64,000 nucleotides of DNA from Aselliscus stoliczkanus. Its lineage: Eukaryota > Chordata > Mammalia > Chiroptera > Hipposideridae. Both the position numbers and the translations under genes were made by a program. This document shows positions 46,187-58,997 of the stretch, one piece after another. The stretch covers positions 75,912,852-75,976,851 of the forward strand of contig CM066736.1 of the NCBI GenBank assembly GCA_033961575.1. Direction: 5' to 3'. Positions within the stretch are counted from its first letter, which is position 1. Every line of letters starts with the position of its first letter. The notes below the pieces were generated by a model. It did not search any database. It saw only the letters and a program-made list of their open reading frames with translations, and was not told the DNA's origin.

Positions 46187-47950
46187 AGGTTGTTTACTTA
46201 TATTGAGTTTTGAGTAATCCCACTGCCTTCTAGCCTCCATTTTTTTTCTGCTGAGAAATGAGTTGTCAGTCTTATTAGGGTTCCCTTGTAAGTGATGCAT
46301 CATTTTTCTCTTGCTGCCTTTAAGGTTTTTTCCTTGTCTTTCATTTTTAGCATTTTTTAGTATGATGTGTCTGTGGATCTCTTTGAGTGTATCCAACTTG
46401 GGAGTTCATTGAGCTTCCTACATGTGTAGGTTATATTTTTAAATATATAGGGAGTTTTCAGCCATTATTTCTTCAAATATTATTCTCCTCTTTCTCTCCT
46501 TTTTCTAGTACTCCCAGTAGGCATATATCAATGCACTACAGTTGCCCCATCTTCCTCTCAGGCTCTGTTCATTTTTCATTCTTTTTTCTTTCTGTTCTTT
46601 GATTTATATAATCCCAGTTGATCTATCCTGAAGTTCAGTAATTCTTTCTTCTACCAGTGTAAATACATACCACCCTTGAACAACATGCGTTTGAACTGGA
46701 TGGTCCACTTATATGCGTACTTTTTTCTGACCACACTTTGACCCACACAGTGTTGTTCAAGGGTTAATTTCATGGTTGAAAACCTGCATGTGCAGAGGGC
46801 CAACTGTAGTTACACACACAGGTCAGCATCCCTAACTTCTGCGTTGTTGAAGTGTCGACTGCATGCTGCTGTTTCTCCAATGAAATTTTAATTTCAGTTA
46901 TTGTGCTTTTCAACTCTAGAATTTCCATTTGGTTCCTTAAAAAAATAATTCTCTTTGGTATTCTCTATTTGATGTGACGTTGTGATCGTATCTTCTTTTA
47001 CTCCTTTAATCAAGTTTTCCTTTAGTGTGAATATATTTATAATGGCTACTTTGAAATGTTTTCCTATTAAGTCTAATACCTGGTCACTCTCACCAAGTTT
47101 CTGTTGCCTGTTTGTTCTTTCCAACATATGGGTTACTTTGCTGTTTCTTTGCATGCCTAATACATTTTTATTGGAAAATGGACATTTTAGATACTATTTT
47201 GTGGCAACTCTGGGTAATGGACTCCTCACCTCCTCCAGGATTTGTTGTTTTTACCTGCTTGTTTACTGGCTGAATTATTTACAGTGACGTTTATTTCTCC
47301 TCCAGTGTTAAGCTTCCCATGAAGCTCCTCAGGGAGGTGCAGCTTTGGGTGTGCCCAGGGACCCCAGGACGACAACGGTACTTAGAGGGCCACCTTTCGC
47401 CTTTCCCTGACTGAAGCTGGGAGTGGGGACAATGGCAAGCTTCTCTTGGAATGGCACTTCCACGCTAGGAGCTGAGTACTCAGTGAGAGTGGGGAGGGCA
47501 GTAGCCAGAGGTCCTCTTGGCTTGCCTTTCATAGCTTGGAACCAGCATCTCACAAGACGGGAAAAGGCTATCAGCGCCTCAGTATTCTCAGCGTACTGCA
47601 CCCAAAGTAGAGCCCTCATTCCATGAATGGGGGTCGGGTAGAAGGGAGCTCCAACATCTCAGCTGCAATGTCTGGGACTTTGCCTCAGCAATACGCAGCT
47701 GCTGCAGGATGCGAACCGCTCAAGTCCTGCTACTCCTGGAACAAAGCCTTCTGGCTAGGAGCTAGGAAAGGGGGGAACGGAGCTGTGTTTTTGGAGAAAG
47801 CAGTCTGAAGTCCCCACTTTGCTAAGCTGGGAAGAGAGAGGGTGGGGACAGTCTCAGTTCAAATACAGGCTTTCTTACTGAAAGTAAGATTCACTTTTCT
47901 TATTTAAAGTAAAATTCACCTTTCTTCTTGAATTTTCATAGGTTTTCTTA
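46187..47950 (-). repeat. L1M-type LINE 5' region, antisense, split by MER2
   Basis: 'AGTTTTCAGCCATTATTTCTT', 'CTCTGTTCATTTTTCATTC', 'GAATTTCCATTTGGTTCCTT' and 'ATTGGAAAATGGACATTTTAG' are antisense phrases of an old L1 5' region. The GC-richer stretch at 47300-47830 would be its 5' UTR. A MER2-type element is inserted at about 46667-46806. The same phrases recur, more diverged, at 51360-52350. Confidence 0.65.
46667..46806. mobile_element. MER2/Tigger-type DNA transposon, internally deleted
   Basis: Left end 'CACCCTTGAACAACATGCGT' and 'GGTCCACTTATATGCGTACT'; right end 'GTTGTTCAAGGGTTAATTT', with a terminal 'GGGCCAACTG' followed by TA. This is the MER2 pattern with most of the middle missing. 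Confidence 0.75.
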
Positions 47951-48004
47951 AATAAATGTTTCTTCGTTTACTATTTGTCCTTAGGACTACTTCCAGAGGT
48001 TTTA

Positions 48005-48149
48005 TTTATTTAATTTGCCGAGCCATCCTGCCACCTGTTGGCTGCTCAGCAGCAGCTCAGCTCAGGCAGGGAATCATACTAACGACCCTATTGCTCAGAG
48101 CTCACATTCTTGAGCGAGCTCTTAACCAACTGTGCCACTCTGCTGGTCC
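48005..48149 (-). mobile_element. tRNA-headed SINE, first head only
   Basis: 'AGCCATCCTGCCACCTGTTG', 'CTCAGAGCTCACATTCTTGA' and 'CTCTTAACCAACTGTGCCAC' match the first-head fragment at 20944-21080. The flanks CCAGAGGTTTTA and CCAGAAGTTTTA (47993-48004, 48150-48161) give a near-perfect target duplication. Confidence 0.85.
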
Positions 48150-48214
48150 CCAGAAGTTTTAAATGGTTGAATTTTTAAAAATAACTTTCACTGGAGAGCA
48201 AGTCAGGAGAGCTG

Positions 48215-50990
48215 CTTATGCAGTCATACCAGACTTTGATCTCCCTACTGAGTTTCAAGAGTTTTTTATATATTGTGGATAGTCTTTTATTATATATGTG
48301 ATTTGCAAACACTTTTTCCCAGTATGTGAGTTGTCTTTTCATTCTCTTAAAAGTATCTTTTAATGAGCCAAAGTTTTATATTTTGATGAACTCCAATTTA
48401 TCAAGTTTTCATTTATGCACTATACCTTTGGTGTCTTAAGAAATCTTTGCCTAACTCAAGGTCACAAAGACTTTTGTCTTATTTTTTTTCTTCCAGAAGT
48501 TTTATAGCTTTAGGTTTCATACTTAAGTCTATAATACACTTTTTAATTAAAAATTTTTATATGGTATGAGTTAATTTTTTTAAATGAGGGTCAAATGTTT
48601 TTTTTGTGATTTTTGCTTTTTTACATATGGCTAGCCAATTGTTCCAGCACATCTGTTGAAGATTATTTTCCCATTGAATTATAGCATCTTTGCCAAAAAT
48701 CAATTATCTAAATATGTCTAGGTTGATTTCTGGATGCTGCATTATGTTTGATAGATCTATTTGTCTATCTTTATACCAATACTAGAATATCTTGCTTATG
48801 GTAGCTTTGTAAGTCTTGAAATCAAGTACCGTAAGTCCCCAGCTTGCTTCTTTTTAAAAGTTTTGGCCGTTTTTTATCTTTTGTATTTCTATATACATTT
48901 TAGAATCAGCTTGCCAAACTCACTCATTTATTCTAATAACTCTTCTTATAGGTTTCATAGGATTTTCTACATAGACAAGCATGCTGTCTGCCATTAAAAA
49001 CATTACTTACTGTTTTCCAACTGAATGATTTTCTTTCTTTTTCATGTCTTATTGCAATGGCTAGAACCTCAAGTACAATGTTGAATAGAAGTGGGTGGTA
49101 AGAGCAGACATTCTTGCTTTGTTGCTATTAGAGAGAAAGCATTAAGTCTTTCACAATTAAGCATGATGTTAGCTGTAGGATTTTTTGTAGGTACCCTTTA
49201 TTAGAAAATTCCTTCTATTCCTAGTTTGAGGAAATTCCCTCCTATTTTTAGTTTGCCCAGTTATGAGAAATGGTTATTTTGTCAAGTGCTTTTTCTGGTT
49301 CTATTGAGATGATCATATGGGTTTTCTTTTTCAGTGGTTTAATATGATGAATTATATTGTTTTCCACTGTTAAACCAACCTTGCACTCCTACAATAAATC
49401 CCACTTGTCCTGATGTGTTAGCTGTTTATATATTACATTTACTTTGCTAAAATTTTATTTAAAATTTTTGTCTTTATGCTCAGGAGGGATTTTTTTCCCT
49501 TGTAATTTCCGTACTTGTTTTTGATATCAAGAAAATGCTGGCCTCATAGAATAAGATGGGCATTTTTTCCTCTTTAATTTTATGAAAAGTGTGTATATAA
49601 TTGGTGCTTCTTCCTTAGAAATTTTGTGGAACTCCAGTGAACATGGATGGTACTAGAGTTTTGTTTGTTCTAGGGCTTTTAACTAAAAATTCCATTTCTT
49701 TAATAGCTACAGCACTATTGAGATTAAATAGTTCTTCTTGTAGGAGTTTGTTGGTTTGTATCTACCAAGAAGTTTATCCATTTCATGTCAATTGTTAAAT
49801 TTATTGGCATGAAGTTATTTATGTCAGTGATTATACTTTTCAATTTCTGAAGAATGTACAGTGATGTCATCTCTTATCCCCAATAGTCATGTGTTGTCTT
49901 TTTATTTTTTCCAATTTATTTGGCTAGTTTAGCAATTTTATTGATTTTTGTCAAAGAAACAGCTTTTGGATTCATTAGTTTTTCCATTTTTGTTTCATTG
50001 ATTTCTAACCTTATCCTAATTATTATACTTTCTACTTGTGATTAATTTTTTTTTCTGGTTATTTAAGGTGAAAGTTGAAATCATTGATTTGAGAATTTTC
50101 TTCTATTTTAATATAGGCAGTGTTATAAATTTTTCTCTCAGTATTGCCTTATCTGTATCTAATAAATTTCAATATATTGTTTTCCTCTTCATTCAATATT
50201 ATAATTTGTTTTTATTTGTATATTAGACACATGTCATTTAGCTTCCAAATACTTGGGGATTTTCCAGATCTCTGGTGTTGATTTCTAATTTTTATTTTTC
50301 CAGAGAATATACTTTGCATGATCTGAAGCCTTTATATATTGTGACCTTCTTTGTAGCCCAGAATATGGTCTCTATTGGAAATGTTCTGAATGCACATGAA
50401 AAGAATGTGTATTGTGCTGTTGTTGGGTGGAGTGCTCTATAAAGGTCAGTTAAGTCAAGATGGTTGGTAATGGTTTTCAAGCCTTCTAAATACTTGCTGA
50501 TTTTCTGTCTACATATTTTATTAATTATTGAAGGTGTTGAAATATCCAACTCTCTTTATGGGTTAGTTATTTCTCTCTGTGTCATTCTATCAGTCTTTCC
50601 CTCAAGTATTTAGAAGTTATTATGCATATAAACATTTAGGATTATAATTTCCTATTAATCTCACCTTTATCATAAACAGCCATCTTAATCTTTAATCTTG
50701 TGAATATTCTCAAAATCTAAAATCTACTTTACTGTTACTATAATCTGCTTTCTTTATTGTTACTATAGCTTTCTCTATACTTTTATTTTATCCTCATGTC
50801 TTTATACTTAAAGTGTGTTTTCAGTGAGGAGCATATTGTTAAGTCTTCCCTTCTTTCGTGCAATGTGACAATCTCTGCCTTTTGGTGTTTAGACTATTTA
50901 CGATGTGATTATTGATATGGTTAGCTTAAATATATTAGCTTGCTATTTGCTTTATGTCTTAGCTTTGTCCCCTTCCACCTCCTTTTTCTT
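48215..50990 (-). repeat. L1 LINE ORF2 relic, antisense
   Basis: Antisense L1 ORF2: 'TGATTTGCAAACACTTTTTC' (3' part), 'GTACAATGTTGAATAGAAGTG' and 'TAAGCATGATGTTAGCTGTAG' (reverse transcriptase region near 49080-49190), 'TTCTATTGAGATGATCATATG' and 'AGAATGTGTATTGTGCTGTTG' (towards the endonuclease end). Many stops and indels, so no protein. Confidence 0.8.
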
Positions 50991-52850
50991 CCTTCTTTTG
51001 AATTAACTGAATATTAGTTGATTCCATTGTATACATATTTTTTGTTATCAGTTATAACACATTTTTTTGGGGGGGAGAAATTACTTTAGGGTTTATATTA
51101 TACATCTTTGACTTTTCGCAGTTCTTCAAGTAATATTATACTTCATATATATCAGCATTGTACATCTCCATTTTCCCCTTCCTAAACTTTGTAATTGTAT
51201 TTTACTTTGACATGTGTTTCTAACATAATAAATTGTTACTATTTTTGCTTTCAGCAGTCAATTATCTTTTAAAAAGGCTTAAAAAAATAACAAAAAAGGG
51301 CTTTCATATTTATCCACATATTTACACATTATTTTCTATCTGTCTCAAAGACTTTTAAAAACATTTCTGGTAGTGTAGGTTTGCTATTGATGCATTCATT
51401 CAGCTTTCGGGTATTTAAAAAAAGTCTTTATTTTGCCTTTTGTTTAAAAGAGATCTTCACTTAATATAGAATTCAAGATTGACAGGTTTTTATTTTGTTT
51501 TGTTAGTTTTCCTACATTAAAAATGTTGTGCCATTGTCTTCTGGTTTCCATTGTTTTCAATGAGAAGTTTCCTGTCATTTTTATCTAAGTTCCTCCTCTG
51601 TATGTAACATGTGCTTCCCCCACATTATTTTATTTTTATCACTGCTTTAAAGCAATTTGATTAAGATGTGCCTTGGTGGGATTCTCTTCATATTCCTTGT
51701 TCTTGGAATTCATTGAGCCTCTTGGATCATCAAATTTGAAGAAATGGTGGCCATTATGTCTTCAAATGACTGAATGATGATGAAAACACAATTGTATTTT
51801 TCAGCACCCTTTCCCTCCTCACACTCATACCATCTCCTTTGAGGACTCCAATTATATGTCTATCAGGCTGCCTAAAGTGACCCATTTTATAGAAGCTCTG
51901 TCCATTTTTTTCTTTTTTCTGTCATGTTTCATTCTAAATGGCTTGGGATAGTTTCTACTGCTAAATCTTCAAGTTCTATAATCTTTTCTTTTGTTGTCTA
52001 ATCCACTTTTAATACCACCCAGTTGTTGTTTTTAATCTCAGATGTAATTTTCAACTCTTTCAAGTTACTTTCTTGTCCTTTTTATATCTTCTAAGCCTCT
52101 ACTTGACATGCTCAATCTCCTCTCTACTTCTTGACCACTACCTTCTTGACTACATGATATTTAGTTGCAATGTCCTTTTGTACAATAATTGTGTTGTTTC
52201 ATTTTTAGGTCCCCCCCCCTTCTCTTATGGGTTTATTTTCTAGTATTTGCATGCCTGGCAATTTTTCATTGGATGCCATTTTGAATTTTACCCTGTCTAC
52301 TCAATATAGGTGTAACCCTATATTCTTGTGCTTTTTTTCTAGGAGACAGTTACTTCTTTGATATTTTTGAGCCTTTAGTCCAGGGTTAATTTTGCACTCC
52401 CACTGAAGCAATACATTTCAGACTTTCCCATGCAGTGCCCTTTGAATTACAAAGTTTTCTACTCTGATAAGCAGGAACACAAACTATTCATTGCCTTGTG
52501 TGAACTTCAGTGATTGCTCCCTCTGACCCTTTCAGGTGGTTCTTTCTCCAGCCTCAATAGTTTCCTCCTATGCATACGGAAGTACTCAGCTTTGGTCTCA
52601 AGGAGGACCCTCTTTAGGTCTCAAGTCCTTCTTTCTGTGCAGCTCACTCCTCTCTTGTATTCTGCACTCACCCACTTTGACCTCACTGGACTCGCAGGTC
52701 TGTATTCTCCACTCTGGTGCACCTTCCCTGAGCTGCAATCTGGAATCTCTCCAGGCATCACCGGGGGCAATCACAGGACTCAAACTCATTTGTTCCTTCT
52801 CTCAGGGATCATTGCCCTGCACTGTTTGATATCCAGTGTCCGGAAACTGT
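50991..52850 (-). repeat. L1/HAL1-type LINE 5' part, antisense
   Basis: 'TGGAATTCATTGAGCCTCTTG', 'AATTTTCAACTCTTTCAAG' and 'GCAATTTTTCATTGGATGCC' parallel the 46.3-47.2 kb block. This part probably belongs to the same antisense LINE as 48215-50990. The 143-codon open frame at 52514-52945 runs into the TA microsatellite and is not a gene. Confidence 0.6.

Positions 52851-52852
<2 letters not shown>

Positions 52853-52884
<32 letters not shown>
52853..52884. repeat. (TA)n microsatellite
   Basis: About 16 TA units. Confidence 0.92.
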
Positions 52885-52887
<3 letters not shown>

Positions 52888-53089
52888 ATCATTTTTGGGG
52901 TTTGTTTTTTTCCAAGAACAGTTCCTGTTCTTCTATCTGAGCTGAAAGTAAATGTCAAAATCATTTTTGGAGGCAAGATTTTTATTACAATGTTCTATGA
53001 TGACTTTTAACAAAGGGGAGTGAAGATGTCACTTCTTGTTATGGTTTGAGGGGAGGGAAAAAAACCCAAAACTTTCAACTCCTGGAGAT

Positions 53090-53250
53090 ACGAGCTCAAA
53101 TTCTAGTATAGCTTTGGACAAATTACCAGCCTCTTAGATTTCCAGTTCTCTCACTAGTACAAGAGAAGTAATCATATCTACCTCATAGTCCGTGAGGGTT
53201 GAATGTGATGTAAGCAATTTACATCAGCACCTCAAACATTATGGTGTCCT
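53090..53250 (+). repeat. MIR relic
   Basis: 'GCTTTGGACAAATTACCAGC', 'TCTACCTCATAGTCCGTGAG' and 'GGTTGAATGTGATGTAAGC' follow MIR order. Confidence 0.65.
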
Positions 53251-54115
53251 TCTTTTTCCTCCTAAAAATAAGCATCAGGAGAAGCTATTTGTTAGGGCCT
53301 TGCCTGTGTTGTTAAGAATCATCCTAAGCCTTTTCTTCTCAAATATCTAAGATACTCTCTGTTATAGGGGGAGAAAAATAATCATAATCATAACATGCTA
53401 TTGAAAAACAAGGCACAAAGTGTAATTCTAGAACAACTGCCTGCCAGTTTTTACCCTGTGAAAATGAGTGAGAAGAGCCTTGTGTCCTGCTCTGTCTAGT
53501 TCTGGTTTGGATTTGGCAGTTTATTAAGTGGGGAACAATCCAGAATTCCAGCTCTGTCAGGAAAAAGCAAACAAATGAAATAGATGACAAATCATTTCTC
53601 TAAGACCTGAAGCCAAACTGGCTCCAATTGCTGCTGGAAATGTAGTAGAAGCCTATTTCCTGGAGTATTTACAAAATCATTTGTAAAGATAATATTTTCC
53701 AGACTTCATAGAGCGGGCTAAGGGGATACTGTTAGGCTACAGATGCCACCAAGTTAGCATGAGACCACCACTCCCCGCCTGAACTCCACTCCCACCCACC
53801 CTGTATAAAGGTCTGGTTTAGGCACTGAGATGGGGGGAGAAGCTGTGTTCTTTGCCCTTCAAATACATACCACAATCTAAAGAAGCCACAGGTGGGGACA
53901 CAGCTAATCAGAATCAAAGGGAATATATTTTGTGGGAGGTATCAGCAAACAATCAGAAAGACAGAGATAAAAGATCAGCAAACCCTTCAGAGAGGAGATG
54001 ACTGAATAGTTCAGGATATATGCAGAAGTAGAGGAGGGGAAGAAAAGAGAGCAAATCGAGGGAGGGAGGCACACAATGGGAAAAGAACCTGAGGCCTGAT
54101 CTATATGGGAATGGA
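53251..54115. other. Intergenic DNA, nothing recognised
   Basis: No exon or confident repeat. Confidence 0.5.
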
Positions 54116-54545
54116 ATGTGTCAATTAGAAATGTTTTGAGCTGAAAGTAACAGAATCCTTGACTAATAGAGCTTTAAGCTACGGAGGTTTGTTTTCTAAA
54201 ACTGCTCTGAGGTATGTGGTTACTGGCATTAATTCAGTGGCTCAAGAATGTCATCTGGGAGGCAGGTTCTTTCCATTTTTCTGATCTGACATCTTTAACA
54301 TGGTGGTTTTTCATCTTTGTACTTTTCACCTCATATTTGCAAGATTGTTGCCACAGATCCAGATGCCATTAACAAGTGTTCTGAACAAGAAAAAAAAAGT
54401 AAAAAAAAGAAAGGAGCTAAAAGATTCCCTTTAATCAGGGAAGAAAAAAATTTCCCAAGAGTTTCCCAGGTTTTCCATTACATCTTATTGGCCCAAACTA
54501 AGTCACATGATCATTTTTAGAGGAAAGGTTGGGAAAATATCTGGA
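54116..54545 (+). repeat. Old interspersed repeat (family uncertain)
   Basis: 'TGAGCTGAAAGTAACAGAAT', 'AATTCAGTGGCTCAAGAATG', 'CAAGATTGTTGCCACAGATCC' and 'CTTATTGGCCCAAACTAAGT' follow a common old mammalian repeat that I recognise only by its phrases. Confidence 0.5.
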
Positions 54546-55115
54546 CAAGAAGAAAGGAGTGACATGAAAGGCCTTGAAAAATTAAAATCTATACGGTAGA
54601 GATGAGCATCTTGCTGCTTTAAACAGAATCAGTGCTCTATCAGCAAGGAAGGAGGATAATGGCCATTAGTTGAGCAATTAACAATGACTGGAATATCATT
54701 TTTGAATTTTAATCCATCCAAGTTATAGGAAGAGTTCTAGCAATAATAATAATAAAAAAGGATACTCGGCTGAATCAGTTGTACTCTACTTTTGTAGATT
54801 TATTTATTCTGCCCTCATAGGTCTACAGAGAACCTTACTGCTATTCCTGAGAATGACAAGCTTTCAAAAACTACAGACTCAGATTAAATTTCAATTAAAT
54901 TTCTGTAGTTTTGCAGATTTTACCTATATTACAAATTAAAGTTCAAAGGGAGGAAGTAAAATGCTTCATTCATATAAAACCTCTCAACACATTTCCAATT
55001 TGAGGAAATGACTACTGTCTTTTCTTAAGCATTACGAGGCCATTCAATCACTCGGCAAACACTGAATACCTGGGCAAAGTGAGTACTGAGGAGGCTGACT
55101 TCGTTGGTCAATATC
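54546..55115. other. Intergenic DNA, nothing recognised
   Basis: AT-rich, no exon. Confidence 0.5.
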
Positions 55116-55117
55116 TA

Positions 55118-55191
55118 TTAGGTTGTCGGAAACGTCATGAAACATTTTTGCAATGAAAAACATAGAAAAAAATACTTTTCCGACAGCCCAA
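55118..55191. mobile_element. Mariner-type MITE, 74 bp
   Basis: Left end TTAGGTTGTCGGAAACGTCA; right end reverse-reads TTGGGCTGTCGGAAAAGTA. TA flanks lie at 55116-55117 and 55192-55193. The middle (CATGAAACATTTTTGCAATG) resembles the copy at 11592-11672, read in the opposite direction or as a palindrome. Confidence 0.75.
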
Positions 55192-55193
55192 TA

Positions 55194-57220
55194 GTTTGAC
55201 CACTGGCCGCCAGTCAGGTTTCTACTTATAATAAAGCTTGCAGATATGGCCCCTACTTTCATAATGCTGATAAAAATCCCCTTTCCTTCTGTGTCTCTTC
55301 ATTATGTGAAGTTTGAGAGTGTATACCTGTCACATATGTCACTGAGACATGACTCTAAATATTCCTACTTTGAATGAATCCCTCTGGCTCTCTTCTGAGG
55401 AGAAAGGAGGCAAAGAGAAGTTACCTTTATTTCTTACAACCTCAACAACTTTCCTTCCGGCTCTTACCTGACCAAGATGCTTATGTTTCACCTCCAATTT
55501 TCCCTGAAGCAAACGAGAAAGTAAGTTTTGTTTTTTTTCCTCCCTGGAGAACTCACACTGAAGAAATAAATGGCAAAGATGTGGTAGGAAAATGCAGAGA
55601 TGGGAAGGTAAAGAAAGAAATAGGAGGGAAGAGGTAAGACTTGAAATATGTTTATAGTCCCTTCTCACTTATCCCTTTTGGTGTCTCATCCCGTAATGAC
55701 CAACAACAGCATTACCTCATGCTGTAAACCTTTTTGGACCTTTGGCACCAACCCCTTTCTATAGCCACGGGGTCCCCTTCTGTGACCAAAATAATCTGAA
55801 AAGAAAATTTATTTAAGGGGTTGATTGATGACTATGAAAAGTTTACTAGACACTGAGGAAATAGGCCTCAGAAATTGCTTGGTCCAAATGAAGGGACAGA
55901 GGAAAGTAGGTGACTTCAGCCAATACAGGTACCCAGGCCCACCTGTGGAAGCCTGGACCTCCCACCCATGGAGGGATGTTGAGGCTGGCATGTTGTGTGA
56001 CAAGAGCAGGGACCATTCTATGGCCTATTGCCTGGGTTTTCTGACACAATTAGAAATTCATGCTTCGTAATTAGTTAACCTTTTCACACCACAGAGCTAT
56101 TACAAAGGTACCTGAAGGTACAGCTTGAAAAAAGAAACACAGCCTCAACCCTGAGGTCCCCATATCCTAGCTTGAGGGAAGTACCATACAGCCCCAGGAT
56201 CCAAGGGCACCCCTCTGATCTCTGGGTCACCTCAGTCCCTGACACTCCTTTACTTGCTAATTCCACAAGAAGGATTTGCAGAGCTAAGTACCAACAGGAA
56301 AAGGCTATAAAAAGGAAGGCACAGTGTGAATGCAATTGTAAGGGCAATCTCCTGGGAGCTCAAGATCAAGCAAACCTTTCTACTCATCACAGTTTCTGCC
56401 CAGCCCTACAAAAATATTCATTTCTTATTCATTTTCCTAATGTTTTTTTTCTGGTCACTCATTTTCAGTTCCAAAAATTCTCCACCTGAAAGTGAATATT
56501 GGGGAGCTAAGTAGCAACAGATCAAGGTGTTAGGGGAGACAAAGTTGATCAGGTATCTCAGCAGCGTCACAATTCAGAAAGGGGTACTTTTGTCTTTGTG
56601 GAGCAAAACACCATCTGTGTAAAAATGATTATGTTGCTCTGTCAAACTACTTTCTACTTATACAAATAAAAACAAATCACAGGGAGAATTCAAGGATGCT
56701 GTGGGCTTGGTGGCTTCTCAGATTCAAGGGCAGCAGGGCTCTGCTCCCAGGGGGTGCGCCCCCTCTGGCCCTGCAGGGGGGCCACCTTAAGGAGGATGTG
56801 ACAGATGCAAAAGGATGGAGCTCCTTGAGGGTAAAGGAAATTAATTCCCACTAACTATGCATTGGTAGAGGGCTCAGGTACTCAGGGATGTGATACAATA
56901 CAAACAGAAACAATTTTGTCAAGTGTTAACAACTAAATCAAATGTTAGTCTAGGCACAAACCACACTCAAGCTCAACAAGAAAATACTGTGTGACAACTG
57001 ACCAATTGGGGTTTATCACAAAAGACGTGTTCATTCTAAAAAAAAGAAAATTATAAAATCTGAGAGCAAAGAATAAAAAGATAAAATTCTAAATTAAATA
57101 ACAGCTGACTAAACAGCAAATGAAGGCAAAAAATAAACTAGGTATCTACCGAGTGACAATATTTACAGATCAAGAAAAAAGTTACAGATGTAACCGTAGA
57201 ATTTACAAAAAAGATAACTG
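55194..57220. other. Intergenic DNA downstream of TMEM135, nothing firm
   Basis: Repeat-poor. Overlapping open frames at 55339-56489 on both strands show no splice context or known protein. A GC-richer spot at about 56740-56800 has a partial CTCF-like word that I do not accept. Confidence 0.5.
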
Positions 57221-57308
57221 AACCAAAGGTTTTATTTCAGAAATGAATGATAAAATGGACTAAACTGCCCTGATAAAAAACTGGTAAGAACCCAACTGAT
57301 TTGAGACT

Positions 57309-57358
57309 GGCGGGGGAGGGGCGTGGGGGAACATTGCTGGGGTGGGGGGTGGGGGGAG
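57309..57358 (+). other. G-quadruplex-prone G-rich tract
   Basis: 'GGCGGGGGAGGGGCGTGGGGG' is followed after a short spacer by GGGGTGGGGGGTGGGGGG: at least six G runs of four or more in 50 bases. It lies about 2.3 kb past the TMEM135 stop, just beyond or near the transcript end, and would be C-rich in a TMEM135-sense RNA. Confidence 0.8.
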
Positions 57359-57468
57359 AATGTTAATGTTTAATACAATCAGTTCTGGTGGAAACTTACC
57401 ATAGGCGGGATTTCTTCAGAGCATAAATGGACTAAAAACATGTTTTGGAATGGAGACATCTATTTGAC

Positions 57469-57474
57469 TTTATT
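57469..57474 (-). promoter_or_regulatory. TMEM135: Candidate poly(A) signal for TMEM135 (distal)
   Basis: AATAAA on the minus strand, about 2.2 kb after the stop, followed by GT-rich sequence (ATGTTTTTAGT on the minus strand). Another AATAAA lies at 57231-57236. Which is used cannot be told from sequence. Confidence 0.3.
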
Positions 57475-58061
57475 TATGATGCAAGTTGTCAATCAATACC
57501 CGATTACTTAGAGGTAGAGAGATATTCATTATGATTGTCTTCAAGAACGCAAACAAACACAGTTTCTTTGTGTTTGCCCCAACAGCTACACTTTGCAAAC
57601 TGTCCCAATGAAATCAAACTGGACTGATCAATTCACCACTGCAAATTAGTTATCTATTCATTCACGATGTACATTCATTGTTGTATTCTGCTTCATGATG
57701 GTTATTTTTACATTTCATATTTTTTAAAAAAAAAGATGACTGTAGTTTGTAAAATAAAATAAATAAAAAGTTAAATCATAGAAATGCACCTTTTGACCAG
57801 TAAAATTTTACCAATCTTATCAAATTTCAGTAGAATTTGTCTCTCAATATCATAGTCTTAATGTCAATGAAAACAATAATTTATGGATTAAATGTTTTTT
57901 CTTTTTACCTGACAGGAAAATACTATAAACATAATTTCTAAATAGAGAAAATGAGGTGCAGGTAGCAGTGCTTTCTACACTGCTGTCACACTTCATTTTT
58001 TAAAAGTAAACACAGTACAAATCATCATTTTGATTCCAGTGAATAAAAACTTAAAATTTAA

Positions 58062-58067
58062 TTTATT
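58062..58067 (-). promoter_or_regulatory. TMEM135: Candidate poly(A) signal for TMEM135 (proximal)
   Basis: AATAAA on the minus strand, about 1.6 kb after the stop, with an ATTAAA overlapping its downstream edge (58057-58062). Confidence 0.3.
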
Positions 58068-58997
58068 AATCAATTTTGAAGTCTGAAACCAAAACGATCC
58101 TTTAACAGTACTGCCTAATAGACAAGTCAATTCTAAAAAGTTAATCACAATGCAAAATTTTGACCAAATTAAAGTGGTTCTCTCTGTTACCATGGTACCA
58201 GAGTCTGTCTTTTTGTTGGGTTTGAATTTGCCATAACAACCAAGGATAGTATTACATGTAAACATAAGTATACAAGACTTGATGAAATTGAATATGGAGG
58301 ATTAAGCATTTCCAAAGTATGGGTTTTAATTCTTGTCGCAACACAAGTTCTACTGCATAATTAATTTACAATGGCCTAAAACTTTTCAGCCAAAAGACTG
58401 TATTAAAAAATACCATCATCACTATATGTAACATTAACCATAGACATCACAACCACTTAAGCCTTTGATTAACTTAGAAAAGTGTGACTTTTCCCTGAAA
58501 AACTCTAAAGAGTGATCATATTTCAATCACAGCTGTCCTGAACTAACTCATAATCAGTAGTGACTACATTTTGTCACTTCTTTCTTCTTAAAGGAGTAAA
58601 AATGGTCACAATGATTGTTTTGAAAAGAGGCTCAAGAACCTGAATCCATTTAGCGATAATGAACTTTTTAACAACTACCAGATTTTTATATTGTTTTTAG
58701 TTGTAAAGCATCCATTGTATAGGTGAAACAGTTGGGAGGGAACAAACTGTCAAACCTGCCCAAACTACTTTTGTTCCATAGAATTTTGATCCCTTCTAAA
58801 TCAGTAATAGCATACAAACTTAGCTATGAAAAATCCAGTCTTTATAAATGAAAACAAACATCATAAAGCTACAGGAGGTTTAAAAGTAACTTCATTTGCT
58901 TTTAAATATTCAAGTGTAATGCTTCTGTAAAAGATTAAAACATACATTTCAACTTTATCATATATGTCTATTTCCATTTGTACCTAACCTGCCATTA

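Noticed and set aside
56740..56800. CTCF-like word in a GC-rich spot
   Set aside because: The reverse complement CCAGAGGGGGCGCA lacks one base of the consensus spacing and fails at several core positions.
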